Of a stretch of DNA of 6,223 bases, positions 1-5,908 are shown piece after piece. The notes under the pieces were generated by a model, which worked only from the letters and a program-made list of their open reading frames with translations, was not told the origin of the DNA and ran no database searches. Each line of letters starts with the position of its first letter. Within the stretch, counting starts at the first letter, position 1. A program made the position numbers and the translations under genes. The stretch spans positions 1 to 6,223 of the forward strand of contig CAMXTM010000125.1 of the NCBI GenBank assembly GCA_947246775.1. Direction: 5' to 3'. The stretch is from an uncultured Clostridium sp. GTDB taxonomy: Bacteria; Bacillota; Clostridia; Lachnospirales; Anaerotignaceae.

Positions 1-639
1 GCAAAAATACGATTTTTTACAAGCGAAAACAAATATCTATCTTTTTATATTATTTTTTATACATTACAAAATCACAATGGTAAAAATGATGTCTCTGTTT
101 ATGCCAAAATTATGCCTGCAAATAAACACAAAAATGCAAACAAAGACAATATTACAAATTTATATCATCGTGACTATATAAAACAACAAGTGGATTTATT
201 ATTGCAAAACTATAATCCTGAACAGTCTGCTCTTATTTTAATTCACTTATCCAATTTAAAAAATATTTATGACACTATTGGCAAACCACTTGGAAATATG
301 GTACTCAACGACATTGCAATAAGAATTAAAAATTATTTCCATCAAACAGACATCATTGCTCGTTACTCTTATGACAAAATTATAGTTTATATACCAAATA
401 TTATATCAGAAATAAACTTAAAACAACATTTAAACGACATAAAGGATATTTTTAATGTCACATATGGAAATAATCAAAATACTTACAAGCCCAATGTTTA
501 TGCTGGTATTTCTTTATATCCTCATGACGGAACTTCTTATCAATCTTTATTACGCTGTGCCAACAAAGCACTCCTTTATACTACAAAAACACAAAAAGAT
601 GATTTTTTGTTTTACAAAGATTACAAAAGCAAAAACTAA
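1..639 (+). CDS. PAS-GGDEF-type signalling protein with degenerate GGDEF motif, 5' end outside window
   Basis: The frame is open from the first base and ends at TAA (637-639) followed directly by a second TAA, so 212 residues of a longer protein are visible. The internal ATG at 112 is unlikely to be the real start. The first ~37 residues (AKIRFFTSENKYLSFY...) look like the last beta strands of a PAS sensor domain. The rest follows the GGDEF fold: DNITNLYHRDYI matches the usual D-x-LTGLxNR entry, LILIHLSNLKNIYDTIG matches the DxDxFKxINDxxGH segment, and YAGISLYPHDG matches the GxSxxPxDG segment. The signature at bases 367-381 reads SYDKI instead of GGDEF, both metal-binding Asp positions of the DxD segment are His and Ser, and no RxxD inhibitory site is present. 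Diguanylate cyclase activity is therefore unlikely; a sensory, GTP-binding or scaffold role is inferred. Upstream domains cannot be seen. Confidence 0.8.
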   Translation, partial: AKIRFFTSENKYLSFYIIFYTLQNHNGKNDVSVYAKIMPANKHKNANKDNITNLYHRDYIKQQVDLLLQNYNPEQSALILIHLSNLKNIYDTIGKPLGNMVLNDIAIRIKNYFHQTDIIARYSYDKIIVYIPNIISEINLKQHLNDIKDIFNVTYGNNQNTYKPNVYAGISLYPHDGTSYQSLLRCANKALLYTTKTQKDDFLFYKDYKSKN

Positions 640-641
640 TA

Positions 642-677
642 AGTAAAAGCCCTATCTTATCAGACAGGGCTTTTACT
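642..677. terminator. Bidirectional Rho-independent terminator between convergent genes
   Basis: A perfect 12-bp inverted repeat (AGTAAAAGCCCT at 642-653, AGGGCTTTTACT at 666-677) lies 2 bases after the signalling gene's stop and 1 base before the cupin stop on the other strand. On the minus strand the stem can extend to 15 bp with one G-U pair and a 6-base loop (657-662); on the plus strand that position is an A-C mismatch. U-rich sequence within and after the right arm on either strand suits termination in both directions. Confidence 0.88.
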
Positions 678-678
678 A

Positions 679-1032
679 TTAAAATACAACATTTAAAAGC
701 ATTTTGAATCTTTCTTGTCCATACACTGCATGAGGTACATCTTTTGGCATAACAATACTTTCTCCCTCATTTAATACAAATTCTTTTCCATCTATTGTTA
801 TTTTGCCAGTACCCTCCAACACAGTTACCAATGCATCACCGCCAGCAGCGTGTGTGCTGATTTCCTCTCCTTTTTCAAAAGCAAACAATGTCAAGCTAAC
901 TGCTTCATTTTGTACCAATGTTTTACTCACAATTTGCCCTTTCTGATATTCTACTTCCTCTTTTAATTTTACTACAACACCCTTTTCAATATTTTTTAGT
1001 TTTCCATTCATAATGGTATCGCTCACTTTCAT
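679..1032 (-). CDS. Small single-domain cupin protein
   Basis: This 117-residue protein is one cupin beta-barrel. Motif 1 is GEEISTHAAGGDALVTVLEG (residues 55-74, with H61 and E73) and motif 2 is GESIVMPKDVPHAV (residues 90-103, with H101). The classical HxH pair is reduced to one His followed by Ala-Ala. From memory the H-x-A-x-x-D-A-L pattern is usual for a widespread group of ~110-residue cupins, so metal binding may be altered without the gene being damaged. Enzymatic or ligand-binding function cannot be assigned. The ATG overlaps the TGA of the upstream HAD gene (ATGA). No good Shine-Dalgarno precedes it, so translation coupled to the HAD gene is inferred; an in-frame ATG at residue 8 is an alternative start. 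It is the last gene of the dpaL-HAD-cupin block and ends beside the bidirectional terminator. Confidence 0.85.
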   Translation of the reverse strand: MKVSDTIMNGKLKNIEKGVVVKLKEEVEYQKGQIVSKTLVQNEAVSLTLFAFEKGEEISTHAAGGDALVTVLEGTGKITIDGKEFVLNEGESIVMPKDVPHAVYGQERFKMLLNVVF

Positions 1033-1679
1033 TTTAAATAATCAATTACTTCTGCTAAATTACTACATTCAGCATAAATCTGTTCCATATACTGTTTTTC
1101 CGGTGCTACCAAATCTTTTACAAATATAACAGACATATTTGCTCTTTTTGCTGCAATAATGCCATTTTGAGAGTCTTCCAATATCAAACATCTTTCTAAA
1201 GGCAAATTTAATTTTTCCGCTGCCTTTATAAATATATCTGGAAATGGTTTTCCTCTCTCTATTTCATCACCACACACAGATAACTCAAAATATTTTAATA
1301 TACCTGTTCTTTGCAATATCAAATTCATACTTTCTCTTGTACTACCTGTTGCTACTATATTTTTTATATTTTCTTTTTTTAAAAACTCCAAAAGCTCCCA
1401 CAAGCCTTTTTTTACACCAATTTCCTGATTATGAAATATATCCTCTTTGACATCTAACACCATTTTTAAAAACAAATTATGGTCAAACTGTTTTCCATAT
1501 GCATTTTCTAAAACATCTTTTGTTCTTGTATCTCCTAAACCAATCAGTTGCAATGTGATTTCTTCTTTTGCATCATATCCCATTTTTTGCAATATCTTTT
1601 TGACTTCTTTTTGCATCATATTTTCTGTATCTACCATTAAGCCGTCCATATCAAATATAACACCATCAAATTTTCTCAT
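1029..1679 (-). CDS. HAD-superfamily hydrolase, beta-phosphoglucomutase/phosphatase-like
   Basis: The 216-residue product has all four HAD motifs: I, VIFDMDGLMVDTE (nucleophile D10, acid/base D12); II, VATGSTR (T111); III, RGKPFPDIF (K144); IV, LILEDSQNG (E168, D169). The helical cap between motifs I and II (about residues 15-85) marks subfamily IA, which includes beta-phosphoglucomutases and small phosphosugar phosphatases; the substrate cannot be read from sequence. An upstream in-frame ATG at 1706 overlaps the dpaL stop as ATGA and would add nine residues (MRIKKEGEP). I prefer the ATG at 1679 because a GAGGGGG ribosome site lies 5 bases before it, the extra codons are simply that site read as protein, and family members usually begin a few residues before the FDMDG motif. 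The gap to dpaL is 23 bases and the stop overlaps the cupin start, so the three genes are probably one transcript. Confidence 0.92.
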   Translation of the reverse strand: MRKFDGVIFDMDGLMVDTENMMQKEVKKILQKMGYDAKEEITLQLIGLGDTRTKDVLENAYGKQFDHNLFLKMVLDVKEDIFHNQEIGVKKGLWELLEFLKKENIKNIVATGSTRESMNLILQRTGILKYFELSVCGDEIERGKPFPDIFIKAAEKLNLPLERCLILEDSQNGIIAAKRANMSVIFVKDLVAPEKQYMEQIYAECSNLAEVIDYLK

Positions 1680-1684
1680 AGGTT

Positions 1685-1691
1685 CCCCCTC
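1685..1691 (-). promoter_or_regulatory. Ribosome binding site that sets the HAD gene start
   Basis: The minus strand reads GAGGGGG, then AACCT, then ATG at 1679. This G-rich site stands out in the AT-rich surroundings. The alternative ATG at 1706 has only a distant GGAAAG, about 15 bases upstream and inside dpaL. This favours initiation at 1679. Confidence 0.7.
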
Positions 1692-1702
1692 TTTTTTTAT
1701 CC

Positions 1703-2902
1703 TCATTCAAATTTAGAATACTTTCCGCCCCAAACAATATCCTTATAATTTTGTGCATCTGTATCACCCTCTGTACTAATGCACAATATGACTGAATCTT
1801 TATCTAATTTTAACCTATTTTTTATATCTTCCCATTCTTTATACTGCAATATACTTGTCATACAGCCAAAAGCAGATGCGCCACTTTCTCCAGAAACAAC
1901 TACTTCATCTCCTTTTACAGGCGCTGCTAATATTCTCATGCCATCTGCGGCAACATATTCATCGCAACGCAAAAAGGCATCTGCGTATTCTTTTAAAACA
2001 TTCCAACCTATTGTACAAGGTTCTCCACAAGCCAATCCTGCCATAATGGTATGCATATCTCCCGTAACACAGTGCAATTTTCCATCATTTGCTTGTGCTG
2101 TCTGGAAAAGACAATCTGCCTTTTTTGGCTCTACAATCACAACAGTTGGCTTTTCTTCTCCTTTATATAGATTACAAAAAAATCCTGTAACCGCTCCTGA
2201 CATACTACCAACCCCTGCTTGCAAAAAAATATGTGTTGGTTTTTTATCCATTTGCTCCATAATTTCATTTGCCATTGTTGTATATCCTTGCATAATCCAT
2301 GTTGGTATATCTTCATATCCCTCCCATGCTGTATCTTGTACCATTACCCAGCCTTTTTCTACTGCCTTTTGGTTTGCTAATCTTACCGCATCATCATAAT
2401 TCATATCCGTAATTTCAGCTTCTGCTCCCTCTGCACTAATATTTTGCAATCTCTCTTGGCTACTTCCTTTTGGCATATACACTACTGCTTTTTGTCCCAA
2501 TTGTTTCGCTGTCCATGCAACACCTCTACCATGGTTACCATCTGTTGCTGTCACAAAAGTCATATTATCTATTTTTTTCTGTGCTGCAATTTTTTCTGCG
2601 GACAACTCTGTAATATCTTGTCCCATTTTTTGTGCTATATAATTTGCTATGGCATAACTTGCTCCTAATACCTTAAATGCATTTAATCCAAATCTTTTAC
2701 TTTCATCTTTTATATAAATACTATCTACATTTAATTTTTTTGCTAAATTTTTTAAACTGACAAGTGGTGTTTTTTCATAAACAGAAAAACTTTTGTGAAA
2801 TTGCATTGCTTTTTTCGATTGCTCAACGCTTAAAAAAGAAATATCTCCCTCTTTACTACTATTGTTTTGATTTAATACCATTTCTATAGACTGTTTTTTC
2901 AT
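1703..2902 (-). CDS. dpaL: Diaminopropionate ammonia-lyase (PLP-dependent)
   Basis: The 399-residue protein matches the family's usual length (E. coli YgeX/DpaL is about 400). The enzyme converts 2,3-diaminopropionate to pyruvate and two ammonia (EC 4.3.1.15) in the cytoplasm. It has the fold-type II PLP architecture: NAFKVLGASYA with the Schiff-base lysine at K77, TDGNHGRGVAW (residues 120-130, with D121 and N123), the phosphate-binding loop LQAGVGSMSGAV (227-238), ACGEPCTIGW (291-300), SGESGASAFG (337-346) and the terminal STEGDTD (376-382). D121 and D190 appear to correspond to the two active-site aspartates described for the E. coli enzyme, and C264 and C292 lie close to where that enzyme has a disulfide pair; these alignments are from memory. 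The ATG has an AGGAAG ribosome site at 2910-2915, 7 bases upstream. Threonine or serine dehydratase is the main alternative, but the long insert after K77 and the NHGRGVAW context favour DpaL. Confidence 0.92.
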   Translation of the reverse strand: MKKQSIEMVLNQNNSSKEGDISFLSVEQSKKAMQFHKSFSVYEKTPLVSLKNLAKKLNVDSIYIKDESKRFGLNAFKVLGASYAIANYIAQKMGQDITELSAEKIAAQKKIDNMTFVTATDGNHGRGVAWTAKQLGQKAVVYMPKGSSQERLQNISAEGAEAEITDMNYDDAVRLANQKAVEKGWVMVQDTAWEGYEDIPTWIMQGYTTMANEIMEQMDKKPTHIFLQAGVGSMSGAVTGFFCNLYKGEEKPTVVIVEPKKADCLFQTAQANDGKLHCVTGDMHTIMAGLACGEPCTIGWNVLKEYADAFLRCDEYVAADGMRILAAPVKGDEVVVSGESGASAFGCMTSILQYKEWEDIKNRLKLDKDSVILCISTEGDTDAQNYKDIVWGGKYSKFE

Positions 2903-2947
2903 ATTATCGCTTCCTTTCTATCTTTTGTTTTATTTTATAATATAACA

Positions 2948-2980
2948 ATAAGCCCCAAAATCATAGGATAAGGGACTTAT
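2948..2980 (-). terminator. Probable terminator of trmB, upstream of dpaL
   Basis: On the minus strand ATAAGTCCC (2972-2980) pairs with GGGGCTTAT (2948-2956), giving 9 bp with one G-U pair around a 15-base loop. It is followed by U-rich TGTTATATT. On the plus strand the wobble becomes a mismatch, so the hairpin favours the minus-strand transcript. It starts 32 bases after the trmB stop. The tail is interrupted by A and G, so termination may be incomplete, allowing read-through into dpaL. Confidence 0.5.
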
Positions 2981-3012
2981 ATTATTTCAATACAATTTAA
3001 TCATAATATGGA

Positions 3013-3654
3013 TTATTCTTCTCCATATCGTGCTTCTAATCTATAAATGGGCATACCTTTTTCAGAAAATTTTTGCTCATATTCCGTCATAATATTATTT
3101 TCCATATATTCGCTATGATGCAAGTCAAAACATATATTTGACAAATTCCATTTATCTGCACAAAACTCATTTAATGAAAATTCAAAAAGTCCTTTATTAT
3201 CTGTTTTAAAAAATATTTCTCCCTTTTCTCCTAAAACATGACGGTAACTTTGTAAAAATTCTCTATAGGTCAATCTTCTTTTCATACATCTTTTTTTAGG
3301 CCATGGGTCACTAAAATTTAAATAAATTCTTTCTATCTCCCCTGTTTCAAACAAGTCTGACAGTTTTGCTGCACTATCACAAACCAATGCCAAATTTGGC
3401 AAATATTGTTCTATTTTTCTTGCAGCTATCGCAATCACTGTAGTTTGTCTTTCAATTCCTATAAAGTTAATATCTTGATAACGTTTTGCATTTTCTATTA
3501 TAAATCTGCCTTTTCCACAACCAATTTCTACACAAATAGCATGATTATTTCCAAAATATTCTGCCCATTTCCCTTTATTCTCTGTCGCTTGTTTTACTAC
3601 ATTTTTATTTGTCTGTAGTTCTTCTTCTGCCCAAGGTTTATTTCTCATTCTCAT
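3013..3654 (-). CDS. trmB: tRNA (guanine-N7-)-methyltransferase
   Basis: This 213-residue protein is a full-length single-domain SAM methyltransferase that forms m7G at position 46 of tRNA variable loops. The start MRMRNKPWAEEEL is typical of Firmicute TrmB. Visible motifs are the SAM loop VEIGCGKGRF (42-51), the acidic position E68 in IGIERQ, CDSA (92-95), the signature NFSDPWPKKRCMKRRL (113-128, catalytic D116), FFKTDN (148-153) and TEYEQKF (190-196). The ATG at 3654 is unusual in lying 30 bases from the only good ribosome site (AAAGGAG at 3685-3691). A six-codon frame sits between them and its TGA overlaps this ATG. The second ATG, at residue 3, is a less likely start. A sigma-A-like promoter lies just upstream, so trmB can be transcribed alone; read-through from the unknown upstream gene is also possible since no terminator separates them. 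Confidence 0.96.
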   Translation of the reverse strand: MRMRNKPWAEEELQTNKNVVKQATENKGKWAEYFGNNHAICVEIGCGKGRFIIENAKRYQDINFIGIERQTTVIAIAARKIEQYLPNLALVCDSAAKLSDLFETGEIERIYLNFSDPWPKKRCMKRRLTYREFLQSYRHVLGEKGEIFFKTDNKGLFEFSLNEFCADKWNLSNICFDLHHSEYMENNIMTEYEQKFSEKGMPIYRLEARYGEE

Positions 3655-3671
3655 AGTATGATAGTTGCCAT
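3651..3671 (-). CDS. Possible six-codon leader peptide (MATIIL) overlapping trmB start
   Basis: ATG at 3671 opens a frame reading Met-Ala-Thr-Ile-Ile-Leu and stops at TGA (3651-3653), which overlaps the trmB ATG (3652-3654) in an ATGA arrangement. The AAAGGAG site at 3685-3691 ends 13 bases before this ATG, long but possible, and 30 bases before trmB, too long for direct initiation. Ribosomes may load at the leader and restart at trmB. There is no run of one amino acid that would suggest classical attenuation. This is a reading of spacing only; chance is possible with a frame this short. Confidence 0.35.
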   Translation of the reverse strand: MATIIL

Positions 3672-3711
3672 TAAAAAAATAGCTCTCCTTTCGTTTTATA
3701 TCATCATACTA
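3654..3711. repeat. Inverted repeat linking the trmB -10 region and start codon
   Basis: TAGTATGAT at 3654-3662 and its exact reverse complement ATCATACTA at 3703-3711 are separated by 40 bases. One arm covers the -10 hexamer and the other touches the first base of the trmB ATG, with the ribosome site between them. It could be a DNA operator pair. In a longer read-through transcript it could also form a stem that occludes trmB initiation. A 9-bp match could arise by chance in AT-rich sequence. Confidence 0.4.
3685..3691 (-). promoter_or_regulatory. Strong Shine-Dalgarno displaced from trmB
   Basis: The minus strand reads AAAGGAG, the best ribosome site in the window, but it is 30 bases from the trmB ATG. 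In the trmB frame no ATG, GTG or TTG lies between the site and 3654, so it cannot directly serve an N-terminally extended TrmB; the ATG at 3671 is in another frame. Confidence 0.6.
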
Positions 3712-3731
3712 CAATAAAGCCTAATCTTCAA
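3703..3731 (-). promoter_or_regulatory. Sigma-A-type promoter of trmB
   Basis: On the minus strand TTGAAG (3726-3731, 4 of 6 consensus) is followed by a 17-base spacer and TATGAT (3703-3708, 5 of 6). The start of transcription would be near 3696, just ahead of the AAAGGAG site, giving a leader of about 40 bases before trmB. The -35 box is only about a dozen bases past the stop of the upstream gene. Confidence 0.65.
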
Positions 3732-3743
3732 CATCTAAAATTG

Positions 3744-4934
3744 TTATTTGATTTTTCTTAGCCAATATCCATAACAACCTGTTCTCATAACTTCTCTACC
3801 GCAAGGCTGAAATGTCTCAAATAATAAATGCTCTGCTTCTCTCCTTGCTTCAGGGTCATACTGTGCAGGTACACCAAGCATATATTCTTTTTCCCCTGTT
3901 TTCTGCAATATAAAATGTTTATATTTTCGATAAGCAAATATATAAAACAAATTTTTCATTACTTCAGTTGAATGAATAGGTAATACTGCTAGTTCCTCTA
4001 ATGCGATGCTTTTCCAATTTTCTTGTTCAAAAGGTTTCATATCATCATTATTCTGCAATATGTACGCAATTTCCTTATTTTGTTCTACTACAACGGGTTC
4101 TGACTGTGTTTGCTCTTCTGTTTGTTGCATTTGCTCAACTACTTCTACTTTTTGCTGTTCTGCTTGTTCTGTTGCTTGCAATTCCATTTTTTCTGTTTCC
4201 TTTTGTTGTGTTTCTCTATTTGTTATGCTTTGTTTATCTTGTTTTGTTAATATTCCTTTTTCTTCCAGTTTTTCTAGTTCTTCTCTAAATCGAAAAAGCA
4301 TATCTTTAAAATTTTTTTGAAATGGCGACTGCTCCGCTTTTGATTCTGCTGTAGTTTGTATTTTTTGCTCTTTTACAATATTTTCTGGTTGTTTAGGCTG
4401 TTCTGGTTCTCTTTCAACAACAGTATTTTGTTTTTTTACTACTTCTACTTTCTTTTTAGGTATTTCTGATAAAATTGCTTCTGCTGCCCTCAAATCTGGC
4501 TTTTGTTCTTGCTCCTCTTGAAATGACTTTTTCCAAGCTACTTTTTCATTAAAATATCCTACTAATGGTACAGTCAAACCATAGCCACCTTTTACGATAA
4601 AAGCAACTGTATGTAAATCTTCTATCTGAAAACAACTTTTCCCTATCTTGTCAGGGTCAAATTCCCACTTTAATTCTCCTTTGCCATATTGGTCTATTTC
4701 TACTACACCACAACAAATCCCTCTTATCGCACTACCCTTTCCGCCTATTACAAACGCCTCATATCTTCTGCCATCGGTCAGCTTTTTTAGCCCCTGCACA
4801 GAAATACTAAGTTTTCCTTTTTTATTTTTGAGTTCCATAATACAGCTACCCCAAGCAGACTGCTGTCCTAATGAAAAACCCCCTAGTTCCTGCTTCAGCA
4901 TTATAAATACCTTATCATATCGTCTATTATACAT
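3744..4934 (-). CDS. Uncharacterised protein: beta-rich head, Gln/Glu/Lys linker, conserved-looking tail
   Basis: I do not recognise this 396-residue protein. Residues 1-135 look folded and beta-rich, with glycine-spaced strands (GSCIMELKNKKGKLSISVQG, RRYEAFVIGGKGSAI, GKGELKWEFDPDKIG, TVPLVGYF). Residues ~140-290 are a hydrophilic Gln/Glu/Lys-rich linker with two VEVV-containing segments and a likely helix at 205-228 (FQKNFKDMLFRFREELEKLEEK). Residues 300-396 look globular again (WKSIALEELAVLPI, HFILQKTGEKEYMLGVPAQYD, CGREVMRTGCYGYWLRKIK). There is no signal peptide or membrane segment, so a cytoplasmic protein joining two modules is inferred; an adaptor or an envelope- or spore-associated role would be guesswork. 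I chose ATG 4934 over an in-frame TTG at 4952 because AAGGA lies 8 bases upstream of the ATG, while the TTG overlaps that site. It lies between rsmA (101-base gap) and trmB (89-base gap) on the same strand; no terminator is evident on either side. Confidence 0.85.
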   Translation of the reverse strand: MYNRRYDKVFIMLKQELGGFSLGQQSAWGSCIMELKNKKGKLSISVQGLKKLTDGRRYEAFVIGGKGSAIRGICCGVVEIDQYGKGELKWEFDPDKIGKSCFQIEDLHTVAFIVKGGYGLTVPLVGYFNEKVAWKKSFQEEQEQKPDLRAAEAILSEIPKKKVEVVKKQNTVVEREPEQPKQPENIVKEQKIQTTAESKAEQSPFQKNFKDMLFRFREELEKLEEKGILTKQDKQSITNRETQQKETEKMELQATEQAEQQKVEVVEQMQQTEEQTQSEPVVVEQNKEIAYILQNNDDMKPFEQENWKSIALEELAVLPIHSTEVMKNLFYIFAYRKYKHFILQKTGEKEYMLGVPAQYDPEARREAEHLLFETFQPCGREVMRTGCYGYWLRKIK

Positions 4935-4947
4935 ATCATCATTCCTT
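4932..4947 (-). promoter_or_regulatory. Initiation module of the unknown gene, identical to that of rsmA
   Basis: The minus strand reads AAGGAATGATGATATG, ending in the start codon. The first two ATGs abut the AAGGA site and open a 13-codon frame that would end quickly; the last ATG, 8 bases from the site, is the plausible start. The same 16 bases occur at 5906-5921. Confidence 0.6.
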
Positions 4948-4968
4948 CCCAAATAAGCCTACTTTACT

Positions 4969-4997
4969 ATTATAAACTCTATGAAAGCAATGCCGAA
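4969..4997 (-). promoter_or_regulatory. Possible promoter of the unknown gene
   Basis: A perfect TATAAT (4969-4974) lies in the rsmA-downstream gap on the minus strand. At 17-base spacing the -35 position reads TTCGGC (4992-4997), a poor match, so activity would be weak or depend on an activator. Transcription would begin near 4962, about 28 bases before the gene. Confidence 0.4.
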
Positions 4998-5035
4998 AAC
5001 AGAACTATTTTTTTATAAAACTATCTTTGTCTCTA

Positions 5036-5908
5036 TCATTTTTTTGCTTTTTCAATTTCATTTGCTAAATTTCCAAATTGTTCTATTGATAGGGATTCTC
5101 CCCTTACTTTTTCATCTAATCCAATGGACTGTATGATATTGCTCAACTCCTCTTTTGAAATTCCTAACTTTCCTTGATTATAAATACTATTTAAAAGTGT
5201 TTTTCTTCTCTGCCCAAAGGCACACTTTACAATATGAAAAAATAATTGCTCATTCACTCCTTTTAAAATAGGTTCTTTCCTCAAATATAACGTAATCACT
5301 GCGGAAGATACCTTTGGTTTTGGCATAAAACAAGATGGTGGCACAACCATATCCATTTTTACATCGCAATAATACTGTACTGCAATAGACAGTGCGCCAT
5401 AGTCTTTACTACCAAACTGCGCCTGCATTCTCTCAGCCACTTCTTTTTGCACCATAACCGTAATGCTTTCTACTTTTCTATGGTTTTCCAGCAAATCCAT
5501 AATAATCGGTGTCGTAATATAATAAGGTAAATTTGCTACTACTTTAATATATTTTCCATTATTTTCTTTTTCAATTATCTCATCTATATCCGTTTTTAAT
5601 ATATCTTGATTTCTAATTTCTACATTATCATACTCTCCTACTGTTTGGCTCAATATTGGTATCAAATGTTTATCAATTTCTACAGCAATTACTTTTTTTG
5701 CGTTTTCTGCCAAAACTTGTGTTAAACTACCTATGCCTGGTCCTATTTCCAATACACAATCTTCTTTTGTAATGTCAGCGCTCTCTACAATATTTTCCAA
5801 TATATTTCCATCAATCAAAAAATTTTGCCCAAAGTTCTTTTTAAAATAAAATCCATACTGTTCTATAATTTTTTTTGTGTTTGATGGTGTTGCAATTCTT
5901 TCCGCCAT
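5036..5908 (-). CDS. rsmA: 16S rRNA adenine-N6,N6 dimethyltransferase
   Basis: RsmA/KsgA dimethylates two adjacent adenines in the 3'-terminal helix of 16S rRNA (A1518 and A1519 in E. coli numbering) during small-subunit maturation. The 290-residue length is normal. Motifs in order: IATPSNTKKIIEQYGFYFKK (5-24, typical Firmicute start), NFGQNFLID (25-33), the SAM loop VLEIGPGIGSLT (52-63), acidic E77, NQDIL (100-104), the catalytic NLPYYITTP (126-134), FMPKPKVSSAV (194-204) and FGQRRKTLLN (231-240). I start it at ATG 5908 rather than the in-frame GTG at 5938: an AAGGA site precedes the ATG by 8 bases, the protein then begins as in known homologues, and the predicted transcription start (about 5934) lies downstream of the GTG. 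The gene has its own promoter and follows a terminator, so it begins a transcription unit. An erythromycin-resistance (Erm) methyltransferase is the related alternative; the length and FGQNFLID/NLPYY motifs favour RsmA. Confidence 0.97.
   Translation of the reverse strand: MAERIATPSNTKKIIEQYGFYFKKNFGQNFLIDGNILENIVESADITKEDCVLEIGPGIGSLTQVLAENAKKVIAVEIDKHLIPILSQTVGEYDNVEIRNQDILKTDIDEIIEKENNGKYIKVVANLPYYITTPIIMDLLENHRKVESITVMVQKEVAERMQAQFGSKDYGALSIAVQYYCDVKMDMVVPPSCFMPKPKVSSAVITLYLRKEPILKGVNEQLFFHIVKCAFGQRRKTLLNSIYNQGKLGISKEELSNIIQSIGLDEKVRGESLSIEQFGNLANEIEKAKK

Noticed and set aside
112..639. ATG at 112 as the start of the GGDEF-like gene
   Set aside because: The frame is open to base 1, the preceding residues look like PAS strands, and no ribosome site precedes this ATG.
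1779..2399. 206-codon plus-strand open frame opposite dpaL
   Set aside because: dpaL is unmistakable on the other strand; this frame has no recognisable domain and no Shine-Dalgarno.
2961..2991. TTGAAA-19-TATGAT as a dpaL promoter
   Set aside because: The spacer is two bases too long and the boxes overlap the hairpin; kept only as a possibility in the findings.
4001..4320. Long plus-strand open frames rich in Cys, Phe, Ser and Leu opposite the unknown gene
   Set aside because: They are complements of its Gln/Glu-rich linker codons and have low-complexity composition and no ribosome site.
4138..4451. CRISPR-like or regulatory direct repeats of ACTACTTCTACTTT
   Set aside because: Only two copies, inside a low-complexity coding linker and in the same reading context; no array structure is present.
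4935..4952. TTG at 4952 as the start of the unknown gene
   Set aside because: The codon overlaps the ribosome site that serves ATG 4934 and has none of its own.
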